From NCBI GenBank assembly GCA_963729195.1, contig CAVSNF010000004.1, positions 1 through 64,000 on the forward strand: a DNA stretch of 64,000 nt, read 5' to 3'. The notes below the pieces were generated by a model that was not told the DNA's origin, ran no database searches, and saw only the letters and a list, made by a program, of their open reading frames with translations. Origin of the DNA: CAVPTL01 sp963729195 (GTDB taxonomy: Bacteria > Actinomycetota > Thermoleophilia > Gaiellales > JAICJC01). This document shows, in pieces, positions 53,866-63,225 of this stretch. The translations under genes were made by a program, and so were the position numbers. How positions within the stretch are numbered: the stretch's first letter is position 1; each line of letters opens with the position of its first letter.

Positions 53866-55505
53866 GTGTCTGCGCTCTACCGCACCCATCGGCCGCAGGA
53901 CTTCGCCCAGTTCGAGCCGGCCCAGGCGCACGTCGTCCGCACCCTGCGAAACGCGATCGAGATGGACAGGGTGGCGCACGCGTACCTGTTCGCCGGTCCG
54001 CGCGGCACCGGCAAGACGTCGATGGCCAAGATCCTGGCCAAGTCGCTCAACTGCGAGCGCGGGCCGACCGTCTCGCCGTGCCTGGTGTGCGAGGCCTGCC
54101 GATCGATCCATGACGCCACCTCGATCGACGTGATCGAGCTCGACGCCGCCAGCAACCGCGGCATCGACGACATTCGAGAGATCGTGGACAAGGTCGCCCA
54201 GCGGCCGGCCGCCGGTCGCCGCAAGGTGTACATCGTGGACGAGGCCCACATGCTCACCAAGGAGGCGTCCAACGCCGTCCTGAAGACGCTCGAGGAGCCC
54301 CCCGAGCACGTCATCTTCGTGCTCTGCACCACCGAGATGCAGTCGATGCTGCCGACCATTCGCAGCCGCTGCCAGCGGTTCGTGTTCCAGCGCCCGGGGT
54401 TGCCGGAGATCGGCGCGGTGCTGCATCGCATCGCCGAGACCGAGTCGATCGACATCGACCCCGCCGCGATCGGACTGGTGGCGCGCGCCGCCGGCGGCAG
54501 CTTCCGCGACGCGGTGTCGACGCTCGACCAGCTCTCCACCGCCTGTGACGGGCGGATCGGCGTCGCCGACGTGCGCGAGCTGCTCGGCACCACCGACACC
54601 GAAGTGCTGTTCCAGACGCTCGACCTGGTCGCCGACGGCGATGCCGGCGGCTGCCTGCGGGTGATCGCAGCCCAGGTCGACGGCGGAGCCGACCTGGCGA
54701 CGCTGGTGACCGACCTGCTGGGACACCTGCGCGCGCTGTTCCTGTGCCAGCAGCTGGGCGATCCGCCCGAGGAGGTGGCCGCCACCGACGACGAGCGGGC
54801 ACGGCTGCTGACCCAGGCCGACCGGTTGCAGCCGGCCACGGTGCATCGCCTGGTCGATCTGCTGCGCGACGCCAATGATCAGGTGCGCGAAGGCGCCGAC
54901 CCGCGGCTTCCGCTGGAGCTGGCGCTGGTGCGCATCTGCCGGCCGGCCGGTGAGCTCGAGCTGCAGGCCTTGGAGCAGCGGATCGCCCGCCTGGAGGCCG
55001 GCAGCCCCGCGCCCGCGCCGGCCCCTGCGAAGCCGGCGGCGGAACCGTCCGCCGGCCCGCCGACGGACGAGCCCCCGGCTGCGACGCCACCACCACCCCC
55101 CCGCCGATCGCCGCGTCGCAGACCAACCTGGACGTCGTCCCCGAGCAGTGGCGCGACACCATCCTGCCCGAACTCTCGCGCCGCTCCAAGCCGCTGGCGG
55201 CGCTGATGCAACACGCCAACGAGGTCGAGGTCAAGGGTGACCAGGTCGTGATCAGCTTCCCCCAGTCCAAGTCGTTTGCCCGCGCGGGGACGGACACGCC
55301 GGCGAACCGCAAGGTGCTCGCCCAGGTGCTGGCGATGGCCGCCGGCGGAACGGTCGACCTCAGTCTGAAGGTGTCGGACGACCCCGAGCCCGAGCCGGAG
55401 CACCAGGCCGAACCCGAGCACCAGCAGACCCTGTCCGAAGACGAGTTCTTGACCCACGTGAAGCACACGTTCGATGCCCGCGAGATCGAGGAGCCGAAGC
55501 GATGA
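53866..55505 (+). CDS. dnaX: DNA polymerase III subunit gamma/tau
   Basis: About 546 residues. The clamp-loader ATPase has ALYRTHRPQDFAQF, Walker A FAGPRGTGKTSMAKILAK, a four-cysteine zinc module (C-x8-C-x2-C-x2-C within CERGPTVSPCLVCEAC), DVIELDAASNRGIDDIRE, Walker B YIVDEAHMLTKEASNAVLK and sensor I FVLCTTEM. A Pro/Ala linker follows, where a frameshift near 55095 occurs, then a C-terminal tau domain (VVPEQWRDTILPELSRRSK, QVVISFPQSKSFAR). GTG at 53866 is the start. The stop overlaps ybaB as ATGA. Confidence 0.95.
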
Positions 55506-55825
55506 CGAAGATCGATCCCCAGAAGATGATGGCCCAGCTCGGGCAGATGCAGAAGCAGATGGAGGTCGCTCAGGAGGAGCTCAAGACCCAGTTCGTCGAG
55601 CACTCCGCCGGCGGCGGCGCGGTCACAGTGAAGGCCTCCGGAGCGCTCGAGATCGTGGAGATCACGATCAAGCCCGAGGCGATCGACCCCGACGACGCCG
55701 AGATGCTTCAGGATCTGCTCGTGAGTGCCGTCAACGGCGCCATCACCGCCGCCCAGGCATTGCAGCAGCAGCGAATGATGTCGGGCATGGGCGGTCTCGG
55801 GGGGCTCGGAATCCCGGGCATGTAG
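55502..55825 (+). CDS. ybaB: YbaB/EbfC nucleoid-associated protein
   Basis: 107 residues, intact: an N-terminal coiled coil rich in Met and Gln (KMMAQLGQMQKQMEVAQEEL), the strand region VEHSAGGGAVTVKASGALEI and a Met/Gly tail. It binds DNA as a dimer. The dnaX-ybaB-recR order is the conserved arrangement. Confidence 0.95.
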   Translation: MTKIDPQKMMAQLGQMQKQMEVAQEELKTQFVEHSAGGGAVTVKASGALEIVEITIKPEAIDPDDAEMLQDLLVSAVNGAITAAQALQQQRMMSGMGGLGGLGIPGM

Positions 55826-55840
55826 CCCGGGCTCGAAGTT

Positions 55841-56433
55841 GTGTACGCACCGTCAGTTGACAACCTGATCACCCAGCTCGCGCGGCTGCCCGGGATCGGC
55901 CAGCGGAGTGCCCAGAGGCTGGCGTTTCACCTGCTCAAAGCGACTCCCGAGGAGGCGGGCGCGCTGGCCGCAGCGATCACCGAGGTGAAGGAGCGGATCG
56001 GCTTCTGCGAGCGCTGCTACAACCTGGCCGAGGGGCCGCTGTGCACGATCTGCGCGGACACCCGGCGCGACGTGTCCCTGATCTGCGTGGTCGAGGATCC
56101 CTCGGATGTGATCGCGCTGGAACGCACGCACGAGTACCGCGGCACCTATCACGTGCTGGGCGGGGCGCTGTCACCGATCGACGGCGTCGATCCCGACCAC
56201 CTGCGCATCGCCGAGCTGATGGCTCGGATCGAGAGCTGGCCAGCGTGACCGAGGTGCTGCTGGCCACCAACCCCACCATGACCGGCGAGGCGACCGCCAA
56301 CTACATCGCCGACCGGCTGCGCGACCGCACCACCGTCACCCGGCTGGCCAGCGGCCTGCCGGTCGGCGGCGACCTGGAGTACGCCGACGAGGTCACCCTC
56401 GGCCGAGCACTCCAAGGCCGCCGCGCGATCTGA
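55841..56433 (+). CDS. recR: Recombination protein RecR
   Basis: About 197 residues. Helix-hairpin-helix ARLPGIGQRSAQRLAFHLL, zinc module CERCYNLAEGPLCTIC (C-x2-C-x8-C-x2-C), and the TOPRIM domain with ICVVEDPSDVIALERT, YHVLGGALSPIDGVDP and LATNPTMTGEATANYIAD. One frameshift near 56245. GTG at 55841. It loads RecA at gaps with RecFO. Its TGA is the first three bases of a dispersed palindrome. Confidence 0.94.
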
Positions 56434-56459
56434 ATAACGGTGCCAGGCACCGTTATTCA
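56431..56459. repeat. Dispersed palindrome, copy 5
   Basis: A 29-bp palindrome (arms TGAATAACGGTGCC, central A) beginning with the recR stop codon TGA. A second, variant copy follows 13 bp later. Confidence 0.95.
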
Positions 56460-56472
56460 CCACCGGCGCCCG

Positions 56473-56507
56473 CGTGAATAATCGGTGCCAGGCACCAATT
56501 ATTCACG
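56473..56507. repeat. Dispersed palindrome, copy 6 (variant)
   Basis: Longer variant: CGTGAATAAT, one mismatched base pair, then GGTGCC around a central A. It supplies the TGA of the converging membrane-protein gene on the minus strand. The tandem placement gives each converging gene its own copy. Confidence 0.9.
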
Positions 56508-57116
56508 AGCAGTTGGCGCGCAGGTACTGTCGAACGAGCGTGAAGTCGCCGCGATGGGCGGCAGCGATCTCGCGGTCGGTCGCCCGCAGCGAGCTCTGGT
56601 CGTAGCCGCCGGCATCCTCGGACGCGCCGGCGGGGTGCAGCGGCATCATCCGCCGCAGCGTCAACGCCTCGGCGTATGAACTCCGACACGGCCGCGTCGT
56701 TGCCTGCGGCAGCAGCCGAATTCCAGTGCGCATACCACGCGCACTGCGCCTGGCCGATGGCCGCGATCAGCGCGAACTGCTGCCCGTAGAGCGCGTGCGG
56801 CCGGCAGGTGCAGCGGCCTCCAGTGCGCACCCGGCGGCAGATCGATCGTCTTGGTGATCGCGGCGAACTGGCGGTTCACGGTGGGTGCGTGGTCGTCGCC
56901 GGGAATCGAGGAGTACACGGTGGCAGCACCGGCCAGCACGGCAACGGCAACGGTCGCGGCCAGCAGCAGCGGCCGGCGGCGTCGCCGAGAACTCGTCCGC
57001 GAAACTGCCGAGCGGAGAATCCGGTCGCGCATCGCGGCGGCATCGGCGGACGGCAGCGGTCGCAGCTGGGTGGCGGGATCGTGCCGCCGGATGAGGGTGA
57101 TGACGTCGTCAGGCAT
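56503..57116 (-). CDS. Membrane protein encoded with ECF sigma factor, possible anti-sigma factor
   Basis: About 204 residues once two frameshifts (near 56825 and 56690) are bridged. A cytoplasmic N-terminus (MPDDVITLIRRHDPATQLRP, AAMRDRILRSAV), a basic stretch, one membrane segment (PLLLAATVAVAVLAGAATVY) and an extracytoplasmic C-terminus with ALYGQQFALIAAIGQAQCAWY and DREIAAAHRGDFTLVRQYLR. The gene order and single-membrane topology match anti-sigma factors of ECF sigmas, but no H-x3-C-x2-C zinc motif is present. The ATG overlaps the sigma-factor stop by 8 bp. Confidence 0.6.
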
Positions 57117-57654
57117 CGGTTCCAAGACCTCCATGGGCAATCACGCGTGTGTTGGCAACCGGCGGCGCGTCTGCCTCGGCAAGTTCGTGCGCCAGCCGGC
57201 GGCGGGCGCGCCTCAGCCGCACCGCCACGTTGGCGCGGGTACAGCCGATCACGACCGCGATCGCGTCACGGTCGAGCCGATCCCACGCGGTCAGCAGCAG
57301 CACCTCGCGGTCGCGCTCGCCGAGCCGTCCCAGCGCCGTCCAGAGCGCGTCGCGCTCACCGACCTGATGGGTGGGATCGGGCGTCGTCACCGGTTCGCGC
57401 ACCAGCCGACGGGTGAGCTGGTCGCGGCGGCGATCGCCGCGGCGCTGATTCAGCCGGATCTTGCGAGCCACGCCGATCAGCCACGGCAGCGGCTCGGCGG
57501 GGATGTCGTCCAGCCGCCGCCATGCCACCAGAAACGTCTCGGCGGTGACGTCGTCTGCGAGCTCGGGGTCGCGGCGCCACAGGTAGGCGCGCACGGCCTC
57601 GCGGTGCGTGTCGAACAGTTGCTCGAACCATGCTTCTCGTTGGTCGGGGGGCAA
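57109..57654 (-). CDS. ECF-type RNA polymerase sigma factor (a)
   Basis: 181 residues. Region 2 reads FEQLFDTHREAVRAYLWRR, DPELADDVTAETFLVAWRR and PLPWLIGVARKIRLNQRR; region 4 reads LGERDREVLLLTAWDRLDRDAIAVVIGC and RANVAVRLRRARRRLA. TTG at 57652-57654 is chosen because GGAGG lies 7 bp upstream; longer frames are not supported. It is followed by the membrane protein that may be its anti-sigma factor and is divergent from the PLP decarboxylase gene. Confidence 0.9.
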   Translation of the reverse strand: MPPDQREAWFEQLFDTHREAVRAYLWRRDPELADDVTAETFLVAWRRLDDIPAEPLPWLIGVARKIRLNQRRGDRRRDQLTRRLVREPVTTPDPTHQVGERDALWTALGRLGERDREVLLLTAWDRLDRDAIAVVIGCTRANVAVRLRRARRRLAHELAEADAPPVANTRVIAHGGLGTDA

Positions 57655-57778
57655 TCGCCTTCCTCCAGTTCGGGACAGTCTGCCATCACATGTCCGGCAG
57701 CCCGGCGGGCATTGCACCCAAGCGACGCGATTACGACCGGCATCTGGGAAACTGCGCTGGGTGATCGACGCCACCTCC

Positions 57779-59131
57779 ATGCATCGCTACACCGACGTCA
57801 CCGAGCGACTGGCCCAGTCGATCCTGGCCTACACGCGCGATCGGCTGCGGCTGAACCCGGTGCCGCTGGACGGTCCGCGCACGCCCGCCGAGCTGGCCGC
57901 TGCGGTCGGCGCGACGGTCACCGAGGAGGGCCTGGGCGGCCCCGAGGCGCTGCGAATCTTCGACGAAGTGCTCTCCAATGCGTGCGTCTCGGTCGACAAC
58001 CCGCGCTATCTGGCGTTCATCCCCGCGGCTCCGACCGAGTCGGCAACGCTGTTCGACCTGGTCGTCGGCGCCTCCTCGATCTACGGCGGCAGCTGGCTGG
58101 AGGGCGCGGGGGCGGTGTACGCCGAAAACCAGGCACTGCGCTGGATCGCCGACCTGGCCGGCATGCCCGATCAGGCCGGCGGCTGCTTCGTCGCCGGCGG
58201 GACGATCGGCAATCTCTCGGCACTGGTCGCCGCCCGCTACACCTATCTGGCCGAGCGCGGCGGCGAGCGGCCGGCCCGGCTGCGGATCGCCGCCACATAC
58301 GAAGCCCACTCCTCCATCAACTCGGCCGCCCAGGTGATGGACGTCGACGTGCTCCCGGTCGAGGCCGACGCAGACGGGCGGCTGACCGGCAAGAACCTGG
58401 AAGCCGCCATCGCCGAGCACGGCGACGACGGCCTGTTCGCCGCTGTCGCAACCTCAGGCACCACCAACCTCGGCATCGTCGACGACCTCGCCGGTGTGGC
58501 CGAGGTGTGCGACCGCCGCGACCTGTGGATGCACGTCGACGGCGCCTACGGCGGCGCCGCGCTGGCAGCGCCCTCCGTGCGGGCAAAGTTTCAGGGGATC
58601 GAGCGAGCCGACAGCTTCATCGTCGACCCACACAAGTGGCTGTTCGCGCCGTTTGACTGCTGCGCGCTTCTGTACCGCCGCCCACACCTGGCCCGCGCCG
58701 CGCACACGCAGCACGCCGGCTATCTCGACGCGATCCAGTCCGAGACGGAATGGAACCCATCCGACTACGCCGTGCACCTGTCTCGCCGAGCGCGGGGATT
58801 GCCGTTCTGGTTCTCGCTGGCGGTGCACGGCACCGCCGCCTACTCGATCGCGATCGAGTCCACCCTGGCGCTGACCCAGGCCGCCGCCAAGGAGATCCGC
58901 GACCGTCCCGAGCTCGAACTCCTCACCGAGCCGGAGCTGTCGGTGCTGTGCTTCAAACGAACCGGATGGACACCCGAGGACTACAACCGCTGGAGCGCCG
59001 ACATGCTCGAGCGGGGGTTTGCGTTCGTCACGCCGACGGTCCACAAAGGCGAGATCGTCACCCGGTTTGCGATCGTCAACCCACGCACCACCCTCACCGA
59101 CATCAAAGCCATCCTGGATACGATGCGGTGA
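57779..59131 (+). CDS. PLP-dependent decarboxylase (group II, aromatic amino acid/glutamate type)
   Basis: About 450 residues, intact. Group II features: NPRYLAFIPAAPTESATLFD, GGCFVAGGTIGNLSALVAAR, AATYEAHSSINSAAQVM, LFAAVATSGTTNLGIVDDL, LWMHVDGAYGGAALAAP (PLP Asp) and the Schiff-base lysine in DSFIVDPHKWLFAPFDCCALL. It probably decarboxylates an aromatic or related amino acid, but the substrate is not fixed by sequence. ATG at 57779; a GTG six codons upstream is possible. The stop is directly followed by the lysC ATG. Confidence 0.9.
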   Translation: MHRYTDVTERLAQSILAYTRDRLRLNPVPLDGPRTPAELAAAVGATVTEEGLGGPEALRIFDEVLSNACVSVDNPRYLAFIPAAPTESATLFDLVVGASSIYGGSWLEGAGAVYAENQALRWIADLAGMPDQAGGCFVAGGTIGNLSALVAARYTYLAERGGERPARLRIAATYEAHSSINSAAQVMDVDVLPVEADADGRLTGKNLEAAIAEHGDDGLFAAVATSGTTNLGIVDDLAGVAEVCDRRDLWMHVDGAYGGAALAAPSVRAKFQGIERADSFIVDPHKWLFAPFDCCALLYRRPHLARAAHTQHAGYLDAIQSETEWNPSDYAVHLSRRARGLPFWFSLAVHGTAAYSIAIESTLALTQAAAKEIRDRPELELLTEPELSVLCFKRTGWTPEDYNRWSADMLERGFAFVTPTVHKGEIVTRFAIVNPRTTLTDIKAILDTMR

Positions 59132-60401
59132 ATGGCGGCCTCACACCCTTCCACTGAGCCATCCAGCCAGCGCGTGCTGGTGATGAAGTTCGGCGGCTCG
59201 TCGGTGGCCGACGCCGACAAGATCCGCCGGGTGGCGGCAGCGGCTCGTCTCCGCCCACGAGGGCGGCCGGCGGGTGGTCGGCGTGGTGTCGGCGATGGGC
59301 ACGACCACCGATCAGCTGGTGGCGCTGGCCGCAGACGTCTCGCCGCGCCCGCACCCGCGCGAGATGGACATGCTGCTCTCCACCGGCGAGCGCATCTCGG
59401 CTGCGCTGTGTGCGATGGCGATCGAGGATCTCGGTCACCGGGCCGTGTCGCTGACCGGTTCACAGGCGGGGATCGTGACCGACACCGTCCACACCAAGGC
59501 CAAGATCGTCGAGATCCGGCCGCGCCGCATCGAAGAGGCCTTGGCCCGCGACGAGATCGTGCTGGTGGCCGGCTTCCAGGGCGTGTCAACCGCCTACGAC
59601 GTGACCACGCTGGGCCGCGGCGGCTCCGACACCACCGCCGTCGCCCTGGCCGCCGCGCTGGGGGGCGACTGCGAGATCTACACCGACGTCGACGGCGTCT
59701 TCAGCGCCGATCCCCGGATCGTCCCCAGCGCGGTCAAGCTGTCGGAGGTATCGGCCACCGAGATGCTCGAGATGGCCGGATCGGGCGCCCGGGTGCTGCA
59801 GCTGCGGTCGGTCGAGTTTGCCCGCAACCACGCGGTCGCCATCCATGTACGGTCAACGTTCTCCGACGCAGAGGGAACCTGGATTCGAGAGGACGGAACG
59901 ATGGAAGACGCCATCATCTCCGGTATCACCCACACCACCGACGAGGCCTACGTCACGCTCACCGACGTGCCCGACAAGCCCGGCACCGCCGCCAGCATCT
60001 TCAATGCGGTCGCGGCCGCCCACATCAACGTCGACACGATCATCCAAAACGCCGTCACCCACGGCGACGCCGACGTCACCTTCTCGATCCCGACCGACGA
60101 CCTGCCGCTGATGACCGACACCATCGAGCACCTGTGCCGCGACCTCGGCCTGCATTGGCGGGTGGACGACACCGCCGCCAAGGTGAGCCTGATCGGTGCC
60201 GGCATGAAGAGCCACCCGGGCGTGGCCGCCAAGATGTTCCAGACGCTGGCCGAGCACGACATCAACGTGCGCATGATCGCGACCTCGCCGATCAAGGTGT
60301 CCTGCGTGATCCCCCGCGACAAGGTCAGCCAAGCCGTGTCGGAGCTGCACGAGGCGTTCCGAGCGGAGATCGAACTCAGCCACGGAGCGCCCAGTGCCTG
60401 A
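59132..60401 (+). CDS. lysC: Aspartate kinase
   Basis: About 423 residues. The kinase domain has RVLVMKFGGSSVADADKI, GVVSAMGTTTDQL, STGERISAALCAMAIE, VSTAYDVTTLGRGGSDTTAVALA and YTDVDGVFSADPRIV. Two ACT domains follow (VTLTDVPDKPGTAASIFNAV; VSLIGAGMKSHPGVAAKMFQTL). One frameshift near 59243. First enzyme of Lys/Met/Thr synthesis, coupled to asd by an 8-bp overlap. An internal ATG at 59901 with its own Shine-Dalgarno probably gives a separate beta subunit of 166 residues, as in other actinobacteria. Confidence 0.95.
59887..59903 (+). promoter_or_regulatory. Internal ribosome binding site and start for the aspartate kinase beta subunit
   Basis: GAGAGGA at 59887-59893 lies 7 bp before an in-frame ATG at 59901 (MEDAIISGITHTTDEA), which marks the start of the ACT-domain subunit ending at 60401. 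Confidence 0.65.
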
Positions 60402-61432
60402 TCTCAAAGTCGCTGTCGTAGGCGCGACCGGCGCCGTCGGACCAGAAGTGCTGCGGCTGCTGGAGGAGCGCAAGTTTCCGGCGACCGAGGTGGGTGGCGT
60501 TCGCGTCCGCCCGCTCGGCCGGCAAGCGGGTGGCCTTCGCAGGCTCGCAGCTGGAGGTGCAGGAGCTGACCGCCGACGCCCTCGAAGGCTTCGACCTGGC
60601 GCTGTTCTCGGCGGGTGCCGGCACGGCTCGCGCGTTCGCGCCCGAGGCGGTCGCGCGCGGCTGCGTGGTGATCGACAAGTCCAGCGGCTTTCGGATGGAT
60701 CCCCAGGTGCCGCTGGTGGTGCCCGAGGTCAACCCCGAGGCGACCGACTCCCACAACGGCATCGTGGCCAACCCCAACTGCTCCACGATCCAGTTCGTGG
60801 CGGTGCTCAAGCCGCTGCTCGACGCCGTCGGCCTCGAGCATGTCACCGTGTCCACCTACCAGGCTGTCAGCGGCACAGGTACCAAGGCCATGGACGAACT
60901 CAGCGCCCAGACCCGCGCAGTGGCTGCCGGCGAGCCCGTGGAGGTGAACGTCTACCCGCATCAGATCGCGTTCAACGTGCTCCCGCACTGCGACGTGTTC
61001 GACGACGACGGGAACACCCAGGAGGAGACCAAGCTGGTTCGCGAGACCCGCAAGATCCTGGGTCAGGCCGACCTGCCCATCTCCGCCACCTGCGTGCGAG
61101 TGCCGGTCTGGCGCGGCCACTCCGAAGCCGTCTGGATCGAGACCGCCGAGCCGCTTTCGCCAGAGGACGCCCGCCGGCTGCTGGCGGCGGCGCCGGGAGT
61201 GACGGTGGTCGACGATCCGGCGACCAACAGCTATCCCACGCCGCTGGCTGCCGACGGCCAGGATCAGGTGTTCGTCGGCCGCATCCGTCGTGACGAGTCG
61301 CGCCGCAACGGCCTCGCGCTGTGGGTGGTGGCCGACAATCTCCGCAAGGGCGCCGCCACCAACGGCGTGCAGATCGCCGAGCTGCTGGTCGAGCGCCAGC
61401 TGGTACGGGTTCCGGGGGCGGCAGCGGCGTAG
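60394..61432 (+). CDS. asd: Aspartate-semialdehyde dehydrogenase
   Basis: About 346 residues. NADPH motif LKVAVVGATGAVGPEVLRLL, the catalytic cysteine in GIVANPNCSTIQFVAVL, TYQAVSGTGTKAMDEL, and late ATCVRVPVWRGHSEAVWIE, where His is the base. One frameshift near 60505 after FPATEVGG. GTG at 60394. Reduces aspartyl phosphate from LysC. Confidence 0.95.
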
Positions 61433-61434
61433 GT

Positions 61435-61884
61435 ATGCAGCATCGACGCGGCACCCTGTGCCCCGTGTGCCTGGGGGAGGTACGACGGGGCGTATGTGAT
61501 CACCACGGCCTGTGGTCTCCCCGCCAGCTCCTGACGATGCTCGACCGCCGCCACGCGATCCGGCATACGTGGCATCCGTTCACCCCGATCCTCCACGCCT
61601 GTCCCCGCTGCCTGGGCGAGGTGGCTGAGAGCCGCTCCGGCGACTACGGCTGCATCGACCACGACGGGCATGGGCCGTTCCAGCTGGACGAGCTGCTCGG
61701 CCCGAGCGCCCAGCGCGACGGCGCCATCGAGCGCGAACGGCTCGCGCGGGCACGCGAGCGCAAGCGAGACGCCGCCCCAACCGTGACTCTGCCCAAGCTC
61801 CACATCCCCAACCTCACGCACGTGACCCGCATCGCCGCCGCCGGTGCGGTGATCGTCACGACCCTCTTCTTCCTCGCAAGGTGA
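61435..61884 (+). CDS. Zinc-ribbon protein with C-terminal membrane anchor
   Basis: Not assigned to a family. 149 residues from ATG at 61435, two bases after the asd stop. Two Cys pairs (TLCPVCLGEV with CDHHG; HACPRCLGEV with CIDHDGHG) look like two zinc ribbons. A basic, helical linker (RERLARARERKRD) leads to one membrane segment (IAAAGAVIVTTLFFLA) at the very C-terminus, so it is a tail-anchored protein facing the cytoplasm. A dispersed palindrome follows the stop. Confidence 0.65.
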   Translation: MQHRRGTLCPVCLGEVRRGVCDHHGLWSPRQLLTMLDRRHAIRHTWHPFTPILHACPRCLGEVAESRSGDYGCIDHDGHGPFQLDELLGPSAQRDGAIERERLARARERKRDAAPTVTLPKLHIPNLTHVTRIAAAGAVIVTTLFFLAR

Positions 61885-61886
61885 CG

Positions 61887-61919
61887 GGTGAATAACGGTG
61901 CCAGGCACCGTTATTCACC
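61887..61919. repeat. Dispersed palindrome, copy 7
   Basis: A 33-bp palindrome with 16-bp arms (GGTGAATAACGGTGCC) and central A. It fills the space between two converging stop codons, sharing its last base with the stop of the anti-sigma gene. Confidence 0.95.
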
Positions 61920-62603
61920 TAGGCAACCTTGGTGGCGGCGATCGGCTGGGTGGTGGGCTGCTGTGAGCCGCCGGCCGGCTCCACGGTGACAGCGACGGTG
62001 TCGCCGGGATGGGCTTTGGTTTCGAGGTCGACGCTGGTGCGACCGCCGGCGAACACTCCCGCTGAGATCGGTTTTCCGCCTGGAGGAATCACCCAGGCCT
62101 GATAGGTCTTGCCGCTGGGAGCCGCGGACGCGTTCGCGACCAGGGTGGCTTGGCCGTCGGCGTCGACGAACACTGTGCCGACGTGCGGAAGCGCGGCGCT
62201 GGTCTGGCTGCCATAGACGATGTCCTGGGTGTTGGTGAGCGAGTTGCGGAGAGAGACGTTCCAGGCCACCAACCCGATCACGACAACCGCCAGCACCGGA
62301 GCGGCGATCCGCGCAAACCGCGGCCACCAGCCGGGTGAGCGGTCGGAACGACGCTCGGCTGGTGCCTCGGGCTGAGGCACCGGCGGCGGGCTCAATCGCG
62401 GCCATCAGTCGGTCGCGCAACTCGGGCGGCGGCGCCACCTCGGGGGTGGCCAGCGCCAGCAGCGCGGTGGTCGACTCGGCCTCGCGCAGGCGAGCCATGC
62501 AGGCAGAGCACTCGGACACGTGCGATTCGACCTGCGCAGCCTCCTCCGGCGTGAGTGCTCCCAGCACGTGGGCGGGAATCAGCTCGTCGACGTGGTCGTC
62601 CAC
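61919..62603 (-). CDS. RskA-type anti-sigma factor
   Basis: About 228 residues. The zinc anti-sigma motif H-x3-C-x2-C is in VESHVSECSACMARLREAE near residue 30. After a frameshift near 62385 one membrane segment (ARIAAPVLAVVVIGLVAWNV) leads to an RskA-like extracytoplasmic domain (GKTYQAWVIPPGGKPISAGVF, PGDTVAVTVEPAGGSQQPT). It should hold the ECF sigma factor encoded just before it at the membrane. The ATG overlaps the sigma gene by 25 bp. Confidence 0.9.
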
Positions 62604-63187
62604 TGATCCCCCCCTCTGAACCCCGCCTCGTCCAACGCTTCCTGCAGCGCCTTCAGCGCCGCGAACGTGCGGCTCTTGATCGTCCCCACCGGCACCGACA
62701 GCATCTCTGCCAGCTCCGACTGCGAGTAGCCGCCGAAATACGCCAGCTCGATCACCTCTCGATGGGTGGCGGGCAGACCGGCCATGGCCTCGCGGATCTG
62801 CCCGCGAGCCGCCGACATCCAGGCGAGCTGATCGGGGCCCGGCTCCGTGCTGGGCACCTCGGGCCGGTCATCATCGAGCTGGTCCGCGCGGCGTCGCTGC
62901 TCTCTGCGCACGAGATCCACTGCCTTGTTATGTGTCATCGTCAGAATCCATGTCGATGCCTGTCCTCGTGCCGGATCAAATGCCGCGGCCTTTCTCCACA
63001 CCGCGAGAAACGCGTCCTGCACCACATCGGCCGCGAGATCGCGGTCGCGCACAATCCGTACAGCCAGCGAGTACGCCGCCTCGCCGTACCTGTCGTACAC
63101 CTGTGCGAACGCCTCCCGGTCGCCCTGGCGCACACGCTCCAGCAGTTCGCGATCCGGTGGGGTGTTCGGTGAGAGCTCCTTCGTGAC
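62579..63187 (-). CDS. ECF-type sigma factor (b), SigK-like
   Basis: About 200 residues. Region 2: ERVRQGDREAFAQVYDRYG, AYSLAVRIVRDRDLAADVVQDAFLA in two parts, WILTMTHNKAVDLVRREQR; region 4: LPATHREVIELAYFGGYSQSELAEML and VGTIKSRTFAALKALQ. It pairs with the RskA-type anti-sigma factor, as in the SigK/RskA system. The start is uncertain: no ATG or GTG precedes the conserved N-terminus in frame, the first GTG (63131-63133) would cut a few residues, and an indel may hide the start. Confidence 0.9.
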   Translation of the reverse strand, partial: VTKELSPNTPPDRELLERVRQGDREAFAQVYDRYGEAAYSLAVRIVRDRDLAADVVQDAFLAVWRKAAAFDPARGQASTWILTMTHNKAVDLVRREQRRRADQLDDDRPEVPSTEPGPDQLAWMSAARGQIREAMAGLPATHREVIELAYFGGYSQSELAEMLSVPVGTIKSRTFAALKALQEALDEAGFRGGDQWTTTSTS

Positions 63188-63225
63188 GTTGGTTGTCTGG
63201 CATTCGTTCCTGGGCCTTGACCGGT

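Noticed and set aside
14098..61919. Palindromes as insertion-sequence ends or Rho-independent terminators
   Set aside because: No transposase gene or target duplication is seen beside them, and no T-run follows the stems. I keep them as an unexplained repeat family.
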